A stretch of DNA of 64,000 nucleotides from the NCBI RefSeq assembly GCF_000173915.1, contig NZ_ACDZ02000006.1:116992-180991 (forward strand), read 5' to 3'. Position numbers and translations under genes: made by a program. This DNA comes from Gemella haemolysans ATCC 10379 (GTDB lineage Bacteria > Bacillota > Bacilli > Staphylococcales > Gemellaceae). The notes beneath the pieces were generated by a model. That model saw only the letters and a list, made by a program, of their open reading frames with translations, ran no database searches and was not told the origin of the DNA. Below are positions 39,897-50,945 of the stretch, piece after piece (positions within the stretch are counted from its first letter, which is position 1; each line of letters opens with the position of its first letter).

Positions 39897-40394
39897 TTTT
39901 TTATAATATTTTAGATACTCTTTACAGAATTCTCGAGCAGAAAGTTTACCACTGTGTCTGTCTGCATAAGAAGAGCTTACGAATTTTGAAATTTCATCTG
40001 TGTATGTAACTTTAGGTAAAGGTTTTTCAAGAACTGTCTCTTTATTTATTGCAAATGTTGAGAAACAAATACCAACTAAACGAGTGTGTCTAGTTTCATG
40101 GTTAAATGCACTTAGTTCAGCAAAAATTTCAACACTTCTTGTTCCAACCCTTGATATATAACTATCGATAATTAATGCCTCGTGTCTGTGGACAACATCT
40201 AAAAATTGATATGTGTCAATACTTGCAGTAAAGAAGGGTAGGTGTGTATATCTACGTATTACTAAACCTTGTACATCATCAAGCCAGTATAGGGTTTGTC
40301 CACCGAACAATGTGTCATGTCTGTTCATATGGTTTGGATAAATAGTATGGAAATTCTCAATTCTAGTATCTTTATAATTCATAACTTCTTGCAT
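39894..40394 (-). CDS. Acyl-CoA thioesterase, hotdog fold (YkhA/BFIT-like)
   Basis: A 166-aa single hotdog-domain protein. It has HMNRHDTLFGGQTLYWLDDVQGLVIRRY near residues 21-50, with the Asn/Asp positions usual in acyl-CoA hydrolases, then SIDTYQFLDVVHRHEALII. It probably hydrolyses acyl-CoA in the cytoplasm; chain length is unknown. The ATG at 40394 follows AAGGAGAAC, and the longer ORF to 40466 has no support. Confidence 0.85.
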   Translation of the reverse strand: MQEVMNYKDTRIENFHTIYPNHMNRHDTLFGGQTLYWLDDVQGLVIRRYTHLPFFTASIDTYQFLDVVHRHEALIIDSYISRVGTRSVEIFAELSAFNHETRHTRLVGICFSTFAINKETVLEKPLPKVTYTDEISKFVSSSYADRHSGKLSAREFCKEYLKYYKK

Positions 40395-40550
40395 GAAAAA
40401 GTTCTCCTTAAAATTTATTTTACTAATATCTAATGTAAAATTAGAATACATAAGTAATTGTATCACAAATAGATAAATATATTAAGCATCGTTTATCATT
40501 TTGAAAAAAGTTATTTTGGAATGATGTTTTTTAATATAATTTTTATAATC

Positions 40551-40580
40551 TTTACATTTTTATAAAAATTATATTATAAT
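40551..40580 (+). promoter_or_regulatory. Promoter of pepT
   Basis: TTTACA (40551-40556), 18-base spacer, TATAAT (40575-40580), 29 bases before the ATG. Confidence 0.6.
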
Positions 40581-40609
40581 AAAAGAAAATACAAATGAGG
40601 TGAAGGATA

Positions 40610-41836
40610 ATGAAATATGAAACTATGTTAGAACGTTTTTTAGGATATGTTAACTTTAAGACTAGATCTGATGCTGCTAGTACGACGATTCCATCTACTC
40701 CAGAGCAAAAAGATTTTTTACGCATGTTAAAAGAACAATTAGAAGAATTAAATCTTAGTGACATAGAATTAAATGAGGAAAACTGGTTTTTAACTGCTAC
40801 ATTACCAGCTAATACTGATAAACCATACGATAAAATTGGATTTATTTCACATGTGGATACTGCAGATTTTAATGTTGAAGGTATTAATCCACAAGTAATT
40901 GAGAATTATGACGGTGAAGACATCGTTTTAAATAAAGAATTGAATGTTGTAATGAGTAAAGCTGAGTTCCCTAATTTAAGCAATTATAAAGGTTTAACTT
41001 TAATCACTACAGATGGGACGACTTTACTAGGTGCTGATGATAAAGCTGGAATTACTGAAATAGTAGAAGCAATTAAGTATTTAAGTGAACATCCTGAAAT
41101 TGAACATGGTGATATTCGTATTGCATTTGGTCCTGATGAAGAAATAGGGCGTGGAGCAGATCATTTCGATGCTAAAGGATTCGCAACAGACTATGCTTTC
41201 ACTATGGATGGTGGAGTTCTTGGTGAACTAGAATATGAAAGCTTTAATGCTGCACAAATAACATATAAAATTACTGGAGTAAGTGTTCATCCTGGTACAG
41301 CAAAAGGTAAAATGAAAAATGCCAATACGATTGCTGCAGAATTAGCTTCATTGTTCCCAGAAAAAGAGGTTCCTGAGCATACTGAAGGATATGAAGGTTT
41401 CTATTTATTGCATAATATGCAAGCTAGAATTGAAGAAGCAGAGATGGTTTATATAATTCGCGATCATGATAAAGAAAAATTTGAAGCACGTAAGAAATTT
41501 GCTGAAGAGGTCGCTACGAAAATTAATGAAAAATATGGTAATGTTGTGGAATATGAGCTATTCGATCAATATTATAATATGGGAGATGTAATTAAAAAAG
41601 ATAAACGCTGTGTTGATGTAGCGGAGCAAGCTATTAAAAATGTAGGAGTAACACCTATTATTATTCCGATTCGAGGAGGAACAGATGGTTCTAAAATTTC
41701 GTATATGGGTATTCCAACTCCGAATATCTTTGTCGGAGGAGAGAACTTCCATGGGCAATATGAATTTAGTTGTTTAGAACATATGGAAAAAGCCGCAGAT
41801 ACAATAGTTGAAATAGCTAAATTAGCTAAAAAATAA
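40610..41836 (+). CDS. pepT: Peptidase T (tripeptide aminopeptidase)
   Basis: A cytoplasmic M20 di-zinc aminopeptidase that removes the N-terminal residue of tripeptides. Metal and catalytic motifs are ISHVDTADF (near 81), LLGADDKAGITEI (near 140), DEEIGRGADHF (near 177), the AFTMDGG Asp near 198 and the late His in GGENFHGQYEF. The 408-aa length is standard. GAGGTGAAGG precedes the start. Confidence 0.95.
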   Translation: MKYETMLERFLGYVNFKTRSDAASTTIPSTPEQKDFLRMLKEQLEELNLSDIELNEENWFLTATLPANTDKPYDKIGFISHVDTADFNVEGINPQVIENYDGEDIVLNKELNVVMSKAEFPNLSNYKGLTLITTDGTTLLGADDKAGITEIVEAIKYLSEHPEIEHGDIRIAFGPDEEIGRGADHFDAKGFATDYAFTMDGGVLGELEYESFNAAQITYKITGVSVHPGTAKGKMKNANTIAAELASLFPEKEVPEHTEGYEGFYLLHNMQARIEEAEMVYIIRDHDKEKFEARKKFAEEVATKINEKYGNVVEYELFDQYYNMGDVIKKDKRCVDVAEQAIKNVGVTPIIIPIRGGTDGSKISYMGIPTPNIFVGGENFHGQYEFSCLEHMEKAADTIVEIAKLAKK

Positions 41837-41861
41837 AATCACGATAATTTTAAGAAAATAA

Positions 41862-41995
41862 TAAAGATATAGCTCTATAATGCAATATTAATCTGGATAT
41901 TTGTTCGGTTATTGTTATTGAGGTAGATATTAAATAATGATTATTTAAATAGTGTTTAATATTTATTTTGAATTATAAAAGAGTTATATCTTTTT
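41862..41995 (+). terminator. Long-loop inverted repeat after pepT, probable terminator
   Basis: AAAGATATAGCTCT (about 41862-41876) pairs with AGAGTTATATCTTT (about 41980-41994, one G-U), followed by TTTT. The roughly 100-base loop contains smaller repeats. It may be a terminator of pepT or a structured RNA. It lies before the metG promoter, so it is not a metG riboswitch. Confidence 0.45.
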
Positions 41996-42059
41996 AATTA
42001 TAAAAGTATTTTGAAATTTGAAAAAAATGATAAAAAATCATGCATTAGCCTCAATTATA

Positions 42060-42068
42060 TGGTACAAT
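42060..42068 (+). promoter_or_regulatory. Extended -10 promoter of metG
   Basis: TGGTACAAT, a TGn-TACAAT element, 52 bases before the ATG. No T-box or SAM riboswitch sequence was seen between it and the gene. Confidence 0.55.
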
Positions 42069-42095
42069 AGTAATGTATATTAACTAAAAAATTGA

Positions 42096-44120
<2,025 letters not shown>

Positions 44121-44124
44121 TAAA

Positions 44125-44161
44125 AAAAAGAGAATTTAGTGAAAACTATATTCTCTTTTTT
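44125..44161 (+). terminator. Terminator after metG
   Basis: Stem AAAAAGAGAAT/ATTCTCTTTTT, T-run within and after the right arm. Confidence 0.8.
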
Positions 44162-44190
44162 AGGGAATTTAAACAATTTATATGTACAAA

Positions 44191-44224
44191 ATAATCCACC
44201 TGGGGATTTCCTCAGGTGGATTAA
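44191..44224 (-). terminator. Stem-loop after the charged-helix gene
   Basis: Near-perfect TAATCCACCTG.../...CAGGTGGATTA stem just past the minus-strand stop; the minus-strand tail is ATTTTG, so termination is plausible but not strong. Confidence 0.65.
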
Positions 44225-44229
44225 ATTAA

Positions 44230-46428
44230 TTATCTTGTTGTTCTTTGGTTGCTTTGAGAGTTAGAGGCGTTTTTATTATCATTATTATCTATGTTTTTAG
44301 TCTTAGGCGTTTCTCTATTAACTTCAATTACACGAACTGGATTAACAGGTACGAACGACCCATCAGATACATGATAAATTAATCTGTTGTTATTAATTCC
44401 AATACCGTTAATATTAAGTTGTGCACCATTACCAAAGGTAACTTTAACTTTGCTTGCTGCTTCATCAGAATAAACATTTTGTGTAGCTAAGAATTTAATC
44501 GCTACTGGACGAGAAATAAAGTTTTCAAGTTCATCGTTTTTAGAATCTACTGATACGAATTTTTCATTAGCTGTGATAAATTGACCTTGTAGATTTCCTG
44601 ATGAAATTTGATACATTAAATATCCAGCAGGGGATACAATTTTGTTTACAGTTAATTTAGTACCAGGTTCAATAACTTCACCTTGGTCTGACCAACTTGC
44701 AGATTTGAAAGCATGAATTTTTTTGTTAACTGTAACTTGACGATCCACATCAAATGCATATGATGTGAAAGTTCCAGCAAGTTTAGCAGTTATTTCTTCA
44801 TCTTGAGCATCAGAATCAATACGAGCAGCCTCGGCTTTTTCTTGTGCTTCTAAAATTTTAGCCTTTTCTTCGGCTTCTTTTTGTTTTTTCATTTCTTCCG
44901 TTGTATCTACAGCAGTAGTATTAGTTTCTCCAAAGCTTACATAATGTTCTTTAGCTGAAGAAATGAACTTAAGTGTAACTAAGAAACAAAGTGATAGTAT
45001 TACTGCTAATATAACTGATGTAGCAATTCTAACTTTAATATTTTTTGATACCTTTTTAATTTGATCGTAATTTTCAACTTTTTGTCTAAAAACTTTTTTC
45101 GAAATAAAAGCTTTAATGTATATCAAAGCTACTACGAAGATATTTCTTACATTATTATCGATGTATTTAACCTTAAATGCAGTTTCATCTTCATTTACTA
45201 CTTCTTTTTTTATACTATGTATTTCTTTTTTCAGACCATCAAGTTTATATCCAATTTCTAAGTTTTTTTGGATTTTTTCAATAATTTTTTTCTCAGAGGC
45301 TATATCTTTTTGAGTAATTTGTTTTTGAGCTACTAAACTATTTAATCTTTTCTCCTCTAAAGTTATTTTTTCTTTATCAGCATTTCTATTTTTAAGAGTT
45401 GCAATAGTTAATTTTTTCTCTTCGATTTTATCTTCTAAAGAAATTAGTGTTGTTTGTAATGAAAGTAAAGTGTTTTCATGTTCTCTCATTTCATTTTCTT
45501 TTTGTAATAACTCTATTTTCTTTTTATCTTCTAATATTTGGAATTCTTTTTCTTTTCTTCTATATTCTCTTTTTCTTCTTTCAGCCTGTTCTTTTTCGAT
45601 ACGTTGGCGTTCAAGTTCTTTTTCGCGAGCAATACGTTCTTTTTCAATACGTTCTTTTTCACGTTGTTCAGCTTTTTCTTTTTCTATGCGTTGACGTTCA
45701 AGTTCTTTTTCGCGAGCAATACGTTCTTTTTCAATACGTTCTTTTTCACGTTGTTCAGCCTTTTCTTTTTCTATGCGTTGACGTTCGAGTTCTTTTTCAC
45801 GAGCAATACGTTCTTTTTCAAGACGTTCTTTCTCACGTTGTTCAGCTTTTTCTTTTTCGATACGTTGACGTTCAAGTTCTTTTTCACGAGCAATACGTTC
45901 TTTTTCAATACGTTCTTTCTCACGTTGTTCAGCTTTTTCTTTTTCGATACGTTGACGTTCTAGCTCTTTTTCGCGAGCAATGCGTTCTTTTTCAAGACGC
46001 TCTCTTTCACGTTGTTCAGCTTTTTCTCTTTCGATACGCTGGCGTTCTAATTCTTTTTCACGAGCAATACGCTCTTTTTCAAGACGCTCTCTTTCGGCGC
46101 GTGCAATCTCATTTTTTTTGCGTTCTTCTTCTATTTTACGCTGTTGTTCTTCAAATTTTTTCTTTGCTTTTTCTAGTTCAAGTGCACGTTGTTTTAATTC
46201 TTTTTCTTTTAATTTTACTTCTTTTTCTTTCTCGCGAAGTTCCTTTTCTAGAGCTGATTCATCAAGGTGATTTTGATTATTAATAGAAGTAGTAGATTCA
46301 TTATTTTTAAAATTAAAAGTTTTTACTTGTTTTTTTAAACGACCAAAAAAAGATGTTGAATTATCTTTTTCTTCAGTCGAATCTGTAGTATTTGTTTCAA
46401 CTACTTTTTCTTTTAGTTCTTTTGACAT
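44230..46428 (-). CDS. Membrane-anchored protein with long charged alpha-helix and C-terminal extracellular domain
   Basis: A 732-aa protein of unknown function. Residues 1-60 are polar and low in complexity. Residues 60-330 are a Lys/Glu/Arg helix without aliphatic heptads, including six 29-aa repeats (EKERIAREKELERQRIE core). A conventional coiled coil follows (330-400), then a membrane helix near 455-480 (VATSVILAVILSLCFLVTL). Outside the membrane lies a beta-rich domain (about 555-710) with two similar parts. The N-terminus has no signal peptide, so the charged helix is cytoplasmic. The ATG at 46428 follows AAAGGA; the upstream ATG at 46449 lacks support. A role linking cytoplasm and envelope is inference only. 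Confidence 0.75.
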   Translation of the reverse strand: MSKELKEKVVETNTTDSTEEKDNSTSFFGRLKKQVKTFNFKNNESTTSINNQNHLDESALEKELREKEKEVKLKEKELKQRALELEKAKKKFEEQQRKIEEERKKNEIARAERERLEKERIAREKELERQRIEREKAEQRERERLEKERIAREKELERQRIEKEKAEQREKERIEKERIAREKELERQRIEKEKAEQREKERLEKERIAREKELERQRIEKEKAEQREKERIEKERIAREKELERQRIEKEKAEQREKERIEKERIAREKELERQRIEKEQAERRKREYRRKEKEFQILEDKKKIELLQKENEMREHENTLLSLQTTLISLEDKIEEKKLTIATLKNRNADKEKITLEEKRLNSLVAQKQITQKDIASEKKIIEKIQKNLEIGYKLDGLKKEIHSIKKEVVNEDETAFKVKYIDNNVRNIFVVALIYIKAFISKKVFRQKVENYDQIKKVSKNIKVRIATSVILAVILSLCFLVTLKFISSAKEHYVSFGETNTTAVDTTEEMKKQKEAEEKAKILEAQEKAEAARIDSDAQDEEITAKLAGTFTSYAFDVDRQVTVNKKIHAFKSASWSDQGEVIEPGTKLTVNKIVSPAGYLMYQISSGNLQGQFITANEKFVSVDSKNDELENFISRPVAIKFLATQNVYSDEAASKVKVTFGNGAQLNINGIGINNNRLIYHVSDGSFVPVNPVRVIEVNRETPKTKNIDNNDNKNASNSQSNQRTTR
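45575..46097 (-). repeat. Six tandem 87-bp repeats coding the charged helix
   Basis: Six copies of a 29-aa unit ER(L/I)EKERIAREKELERQRIE(K/R)EKAEQREK, with the last copy diverging. Variation is mainly L/I and K/R swaps. Confidence 0.85.
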
Positions 46429-46529
46429 AAAAAAAATCCTTTCACACACTATTAGTAACTATTATATCATAAAATTATAATATATTTATATAAAATATGC
46501 TTAAAATACCAGTAAATTATTAAAAAAAC

Positions 46530-46558
46530 TTTCAACTCTAATTGAAATATGTTATCAT
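46530..46558 (+). promoter_or_regulatory. Possible promoter of tpx
   Basis: TTTCAA (46530-46535), 17-base spacer, TATCAT (46553-46558) with an extended TG. Confidence 0.4.
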
Positions 46559-46610
46559 TAGTTGTAGATACTTTTATCATAAAAAATTATAAAATAAAGA
46601 GGTATAAATT

Positions 46611-47108
46611 ATGAAGAAAACAATAAGCTTTAAAGGTACACCAGTAACAATTGAAGATAAATTAAATGTTGGAGATGTTTTTCCTAACTTCAGAGCTGTA
46701 ACTAAGACTCTATCAGAATTTGAGTTATCAGATTATAAAGGGAAAAATGTAATTATCAATACATTCCCATCTATTGATACAGGGGTATGTGCTTTACAAA
46801 CAATTAATTTTAATAGGGAAGTACGCGACTTAGTAGATACTGTAGTGATAACAGTTTCAAAAGATTTACCTTTTGCACTAGGAAGATTCTGTGCCGATAA
46901 AGAAATTAATAATGCAATTACTGTTTCTGACTATAAGTATCGTGATTTCGAAAATAATAACGGTCTTTTAGTTGAAGAATTAGGGTTATTAGCTCGTGCT
47001 GTATTTGTACTTGATAAAGAAGGTGTTATCCGCTATAAAGAAGTACTAGAAGAAATTGGTGAAGAGCCAAATTATAAAGATGCTCTAGATGAACTTAAGA
47101 AAATATAG
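46611..47108 (+). CDS. tpx: Thiol peroxidase Tpx
   Basis: A thioredoxin-dependent 2-Cys peroxiredoxin that reduces peroxides. The peroxidatic Cys lies in PSIDTGVCALQTINFN (near 58-65) and the resolving Cys in RFCADKEI near 95. The 165-aa length is standard. AAAGAGG precedes the ATG. It lies 11 bases before the ECF genes and could be cotranscribed with them. Confidence 0.95.
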   Translation: MKKTISFKGTPVTIEDKLNVGDVFPNFRAVTKTLSEFELSDYKGKNVIINTFPSIDTGVCALQTINFNREVRDLVDTVVITVSKDLPFALGRFCADKEINNAITVSDYKYRDFENNNGLLVEELGLLARAVFVLDKEGVIRYKEVLEEIGEEPNYKDALDELKKI

Positions 47109-47119
47109 TGGGGTAATCG

Positions 47120-47740
47120 ATGACAGAATTAAAATATATAAATAAAGAAGATAATAAGAATTTACAAATTAAAGATTTAATTACATTAGGTCTTTATACA
47201 ATATTATTAATTCTTGTAATGGCGGTAGGTATTGGAATTTCTACACTATTGACATCAGTAATATTTGGAGGTAAAGTTTATTTTGCAACATACACTTCAA
47301 TAACAGCTGCATTAGTGTGTGGTAGTGTATATAGCTTAATTTTTAACAAAATTAATAAAAATATGGCTATATTCATTATGATTGCAATTATAGGAATTTT
47401 CATGTCTGTTTCTGGTCACTCTATAGTGGGAGGAATAGTATTAATCTTTGCAGCAGTTTTAGCGGAGATTGCATTCAGATATGGAAATGAATATTTATCA
47501 TACTTATTCTTTAATCTAGGAAATATTGGTATTATTCTACCAATGTTCTTTATGAAAGATTCATATGTAAAACATCTTCAAAATAGAAATTATTCAGATG
47601 AAAAGATAAATCTAGTAATGAGTAGTACAGATATGAAGACATTTATTTTTATAGTTATCTTTACTATAATATTCTCAATAATTGGAACATATCTAGGAAG
47701 AAAATTATACTTTAAGAATTTCAATAAAGCAGGACTATAG
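47120..47740 (+). CDS. MptD-family putative ECF transporter S component
   Basis: A 206-aa membrane protein with about six helices, an N-terminal LQIKDLITLGLYTILLILVM segment and a middle GHSIVGGIVLIFAAVLAEIAFRYGN motif. These fit the MptD/Trep_Strep type of ECF substrate-binding subunits. The three genes 47120-49866 form one dedicated importer; the substrate is unknown. The next gene starts one base after the stop. Confidence 0.75.
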   Translation: MTELKYINKEDNKNLQIKDLITLGLYTILLILVMAVGIGISTLLTSVIFGGKVYFATYTSITAALVCGSVYSLIFNKINKNMAIFIMIAIIGIFMSVSGHSIVGGIVLIFAAVLAEIAFRYGNEYLSYLFFNLGNIGIILPMFFMKDSYVKHLQNRNYSDEKINLVMSSTDMKTFIFIVIFTIIFSIIGTYLGRKLYFKNFNKAGL

Positions 47741-47741
47741 A

Positions 47742-48431
47742 ATGTTAAGGTTAGATATTAGAACTAAGATTTTTATATTAGTAATTGCTAATATACTAAT
47801 GTTTAAAATGATGACAGTACCTGTTCACCTTATAGTAGCACTATGCTTTTCAATATACTTAGGAATTAGTTCAAACTTTAAGAGAATGAGTAGATTTTTT
47901 GGTATATATCTTTTCTTTACTGCATACGAAGTATTTTTTGCTCATACAGTTACATTACAGGTTATTGATAGTTTCTTGTTATTAACTGCATTAATGTTTA
48001 AGACACTGTATTTCCCATTATGTGCAGGTATGGCTTTAGTAAGTAGTTCAAAAGTTTCGGAACTGATTTGCTTTTTGAGAAGCATAAAGTTACCAAAGAA
48101 AATGATTATAGTACTAGCAGTACTATATAGATTTTTCCCAGTTTTACTTACAGATTATAAGTTAATAAAAAATTCATTACGAATGAAAGGAATTGGAGTA
48201 AGTAGAGGTTACTACTTACTTCATCCAATTAAATTTTTTGAATATGTATTTGTTCCTTATGTAATTATAAGTACCAATATAGCAAATGAGCTATCAGTAT
48301 CTTGTTTATGTAGAGGAATAGATAACGAAGAGAAACCAAGTAGTTATATCGAATTAAAGTTTAATAAAATTGATTATTTAACTATGATTATTGTAGCAAG
48401 TGCTTTTTGTTATATTATGTATATGAGGTGA
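47742..48431 (+). CDS. ECF transporter transmembrane component EcfT
   Basis: A 229-aa membrane protein with the EcfT coupling-helix motifs near RMKGIGVSRGYYLLHP and a later CLCRGIDNEEKPS, the paired Ala/Arg-Gly type segments that contact the ATPases. It couples the S component to the fused ATPase downstream. Confidence 0.82.
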   Translation: MLRLDIRTKIFILVIANILMFKMMTVPVHLIVALCFSIYLGISSNFKRMSRFFGIYLFFTAYEVFFAHTVTLQVIDSFLLLTALMFKTLYFPLCAGMALVSSSKVSELICFLRSIKLPKKMIIVLAVLYRFFPVLLTDYKLIKNSLRMKGIGVSRGYYLLHPIKFFEYVFVPYVIISTNIANELSVSCLCRGIDNEEKPSSYIELKFNKIDYLTMIIVASAFCYIMYMR

Positions 48432-48435
48432 TAAA

Positions 48436-49866
48436 TTGATAACATTTAAAAATTTTAATTATAAATATATTGAATCACAAAAATTAAATATTGAAGATTT
48501 ATCGCTTAATATAAAAAAAGGTGAATGTATCCTCTTTACAGGTGCTAGTGGTTGTGGAAAAACTTCTATTCTACGTGTTTTAAATGGATTAGCACCAGAA
48601 TTTTTTGATGGTGGATATAGTGGTGAATTAAAAGTAGCTCACCTTAATATTGGAGACAAATTAAAAGATTTTTCAAAAGTAGTAGGGAGTGTTTTTCAAA
48701 ACCCTAAAAATCAGTTTTTCAATCTTGATTCTACAAGTGAACTTGCCTTTAGTATGGAAAATTATGGTTATTCTAAATCAGAGATACAAAGTAGAATTGA
48801 CGAAGTCATATCAGAATTTTCTGCAGAATATCTGTTGGAAAGAAACGTCTTAGAGCTAAGTGGTGGAGAAAAACAAAAACTAGCTTTTATGGCTAGTATG
48901 ATGTTAGATGCTGATATATATGTTCTAGATGAGATAACTAGTAACCTCGATTTGAAGTCGATACAGCTTATTTCATCAATAATAGAAACATTGAAGAAAA
49001 AAGGTAAAACTATAGTTGTTGCTGAACATAGAATATATTATCTAAAAGATTTAATCGACAGAATGTATATTATCAAAGACGGTAAATTAATTCATGAAGT
49101 TACTAAAGAACAGCTATCAGATTTTGACAGCAGATCTTGTCACACAAGACAGATTGATTTATCTAAAGTAGAGCTAGGTGTTAAAGAAAATAGAAACTTT
49201 AAAGAAGAGTTTTTAAATATTGAAAGACTTGAATATAAAGTTCATGATAGGAAAGTTGAACTTCAAAGTGAAAGTTTCGCAGCTTCAAAAATCTATACTA
49301 TTATCGGAGATAATGGTTGCGGAAAAACAACTTTTGCTAATGCTCTATGTGGTCTACATAAATCAAAACATAAAGTTAAATTAGATGAAAAGTATCTAAA
49401 TAATAAGGATTTAGTGAAAAATGCCTTCCAAGTAATGCAAGATGTTAACTATCAATTATTTACTAATCAGGTTGAAAAAGAAATTAAGTTAGGTAGCGAT
49501 AATTTATCGTTATTTGATGAAGTTGTAGATAGATTAAACATTAGAAAATTTTTAGATAGACATCCGAATACTTTATCTGGTGGAGAAAAGCAAAGAGTCG
49601 CTATTGCTTCTGCGCTTTTATCAAATAAAAAAGTACTAATCTTTGATGAACCAACTAGCGGTTTAGATTATATTAATATGATTGAACTAAGTCGCTTGAT
49701 TGAAGAAATTGCTAAGAATGATGTTGTGATATTTATTATTACACATGATTATGAATTTTTATGTCAGATTTCAGATGAAGTTCTTTATTTTGACAAAGAA
49801 GGCATAAAAGAGCGTATTGAAGTTAATGAAGAAAATAAAAATAGAATATTAGAATTAATGAGTTAA
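48436..49866 (+). CDS. ECF transporter ATPase, two fused ABC domains
   Basis: A 476-aa protein with two ATPase domains in one chain. Domain 1 has Walker A GASGCGKTS (near 37), signature LSGGEKQKLAF and Walker B IYVLDEITSNLD. Domain 2 has GDNGCGKTT (near 291), [11 protein letters not shown] and VLIFDEPTSGLD. The two replace separate EcfA and EcfA'. The LTR-type TTG or ATG start cannot be told with certainty, since the first codon TTG at 48436 follows GAGGTGATAAA. Confidence 0.88.
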   Translation: MITFKNFNYKYIESQKLNIEDLSLNIKKGECILFTGASGCGKTSILRVLNGLAPEFFDGGYSGELKVAHLNIGDKLKDFSKVVGSVFQNPKNQFFNLDSTSELAFSMENYGYSKSEIQSRIDEVISEFSAEYLLERNVLELSGGEKQKLAFMASMMLDADIYVLDEITSNLDLKSIQLISSIIETLKKKGKTIVVAEHRIYYLKDLIDRMYIIKDGKLIHEVTKEQLSDFDSRSCHTRQIDLSKVELGVKENRNFKEEFLNIERLEYKVHDRKVELQSESFAASKIYTIIGDNGCGKTTFANALCGLHKSKHKVKLDEKYLNNKDLVKNAFQVMQDVNYQLFTNQVEKEIKLGSDNLSLFDEVVDRLNIRKFLDRHPNTLSGGEKQRVAIASALLSNKKVLIFDEPTSGLDYINMIELSRLIEEIAKNDVVIFIITHDYEFLCQISDEVLYFDKEGIKERIEVNEENKNRILELMS

Positions 49867-49896
49867 TGTACATTGTATATTAACTCATTTCTTTTA
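49858..49896 (+). terminator. Terminator overlapping the end of the ECF ATPase gene
   Basis: ATGAGTTAAT/ATTAACTCAT stem that includes the stop codon, followed by TTTCTTTT. Confidence 0.6.
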
Positions 49897-49907
49897 ACTC
49901 AAATAAG

Positions 49908-49936
49908 TTGTTAAATTCAAGGTATCATGATAAAAT
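49908..49936 (+). promoter_or_regulatory. Promoter of whiA
   Basis: TTGTTA (49908-49913), 17-base spacer, TAAAAT (49931-49936) with an extended TG. It lies downstream of an apparent earlier ORF start, which supports 49977 as the true start. Confidence 0.65.
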
Positions 49937-49976
49937 ATATAAGTTACAAAAAATAATTAGGATAAGGAGGGAACTT

Positions 49977-50928
49977 ATGTCATACGCTTCAGATATGAAG
50001 AAAGAATTAACTTTAATAGAAATAACAAAAGATAGAGAATTCTTATCGGAGTTATCAGCCTTAATAAAGATGAATGGTGTATTAAATATATCAAACGGTA
50101 GGTTAAGTTTGAGTTTTCAAACAGAGAATGCTTCTATAGCGCGAAGAATGTTTTCATTAATAAAGTTTTTCTATGATGTTCATGTAAATATTTCTGTTAG
50201 AAAGAAATTGAAATTGAAAAAGAATAATGTATATATTTGTCGTTTAGATCAAAATGTTAAAGAAATATTAACTGATTTATATATATTAAATGACAACTAT
50301 ACAATGAGAATAGACATAGCAAAAGAATTAATTGATACTGATGAGAAGAAAAGAGCTTATCTACGTGGCGCATTTTTAGCAGGGGGATCTATTAATAACC
50401 CTCGTACTTCTAGTTATCATATGGAAATATTCTCTTCTTATGAAGAACATAATAAGGAATTAAATGAGCTTCTAAATAGTTATAAATTGAATGCTAGAAG
50501 TCTTGAAAGAAAAAAAGGTTTTATAGTTTATATTAAAGAATCTGAAAAAATAGCAGAATTTATTAACTTAGTTGGAGCTTTTCAAGCTTTATTCCAATTT
50601 GAAGATGAAAGAATTGTTAGGGATATTAATAACTCAGTTAATAGAATGCAAAAATTGTGATATGGCTAATATGAATAAAACTGTTAATGCTTCAGCAAAA
50701 CAGGTTGAGGATATTAACATAATAGAGGAAAGAATCGGACTTGATAATATTGATGAGAAACTTAGAGTTGTTGCCGAAGCAAGACTTAAGTATCCAGAAT
50801 ATCCGTTAAAAGAAATAGCGGAAATGATTGAAGATGGAAAATTATCTAAATCTGGTTTAAATCACAGATTCAGAAAAATTGCTAAGATAGCTAAGGAATT
50901 AACAGAAGGTACTTATCAAGCAAAATAA
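49977..50928 (+). pseudogene. whiA: WhiA, sporulation/cell-division regulator homologue, one frameshift
   Basis: A fusion of a LAGLIDADG-like N-terminal domain (residues 1-210, [23 protein letters not shown]-like core) and a C-terminal helix-turn-helix DNA-binding domain. The ATG follows AAGGAGGG. Frame 1 ends at 50658-50660 after NRMQKL. The protein resumes one frame over as NCDMANMNKTVNASAKQVEDI and runs to 50928. Five A residues at 50650-50654 instead of four cause the break; removing one gives 316 aa, the length of Bacillus WhiA. Because WhiA is conserved and well preserved on both sides, a homopolymer sequencing error is more likely than a dead gene. Confidence 0.85.
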
Positions 50929-50945
50929 AAAAGTGAGGAATAATA

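Noticed and set aside
45447..46283. Plus-strand ORF of 278 codons opposite the charged-helix gene
   Set aside because: A shadow of the 87-bp repeat; its product is an implausible Phe/Leu repeat without a start signal.
49908..49976. Longer N-terminus for WhiA
   Set aside because: The extra 23 codons cover the promoter and have no ribosome site; ATG 49977 has AAGGAGGG.
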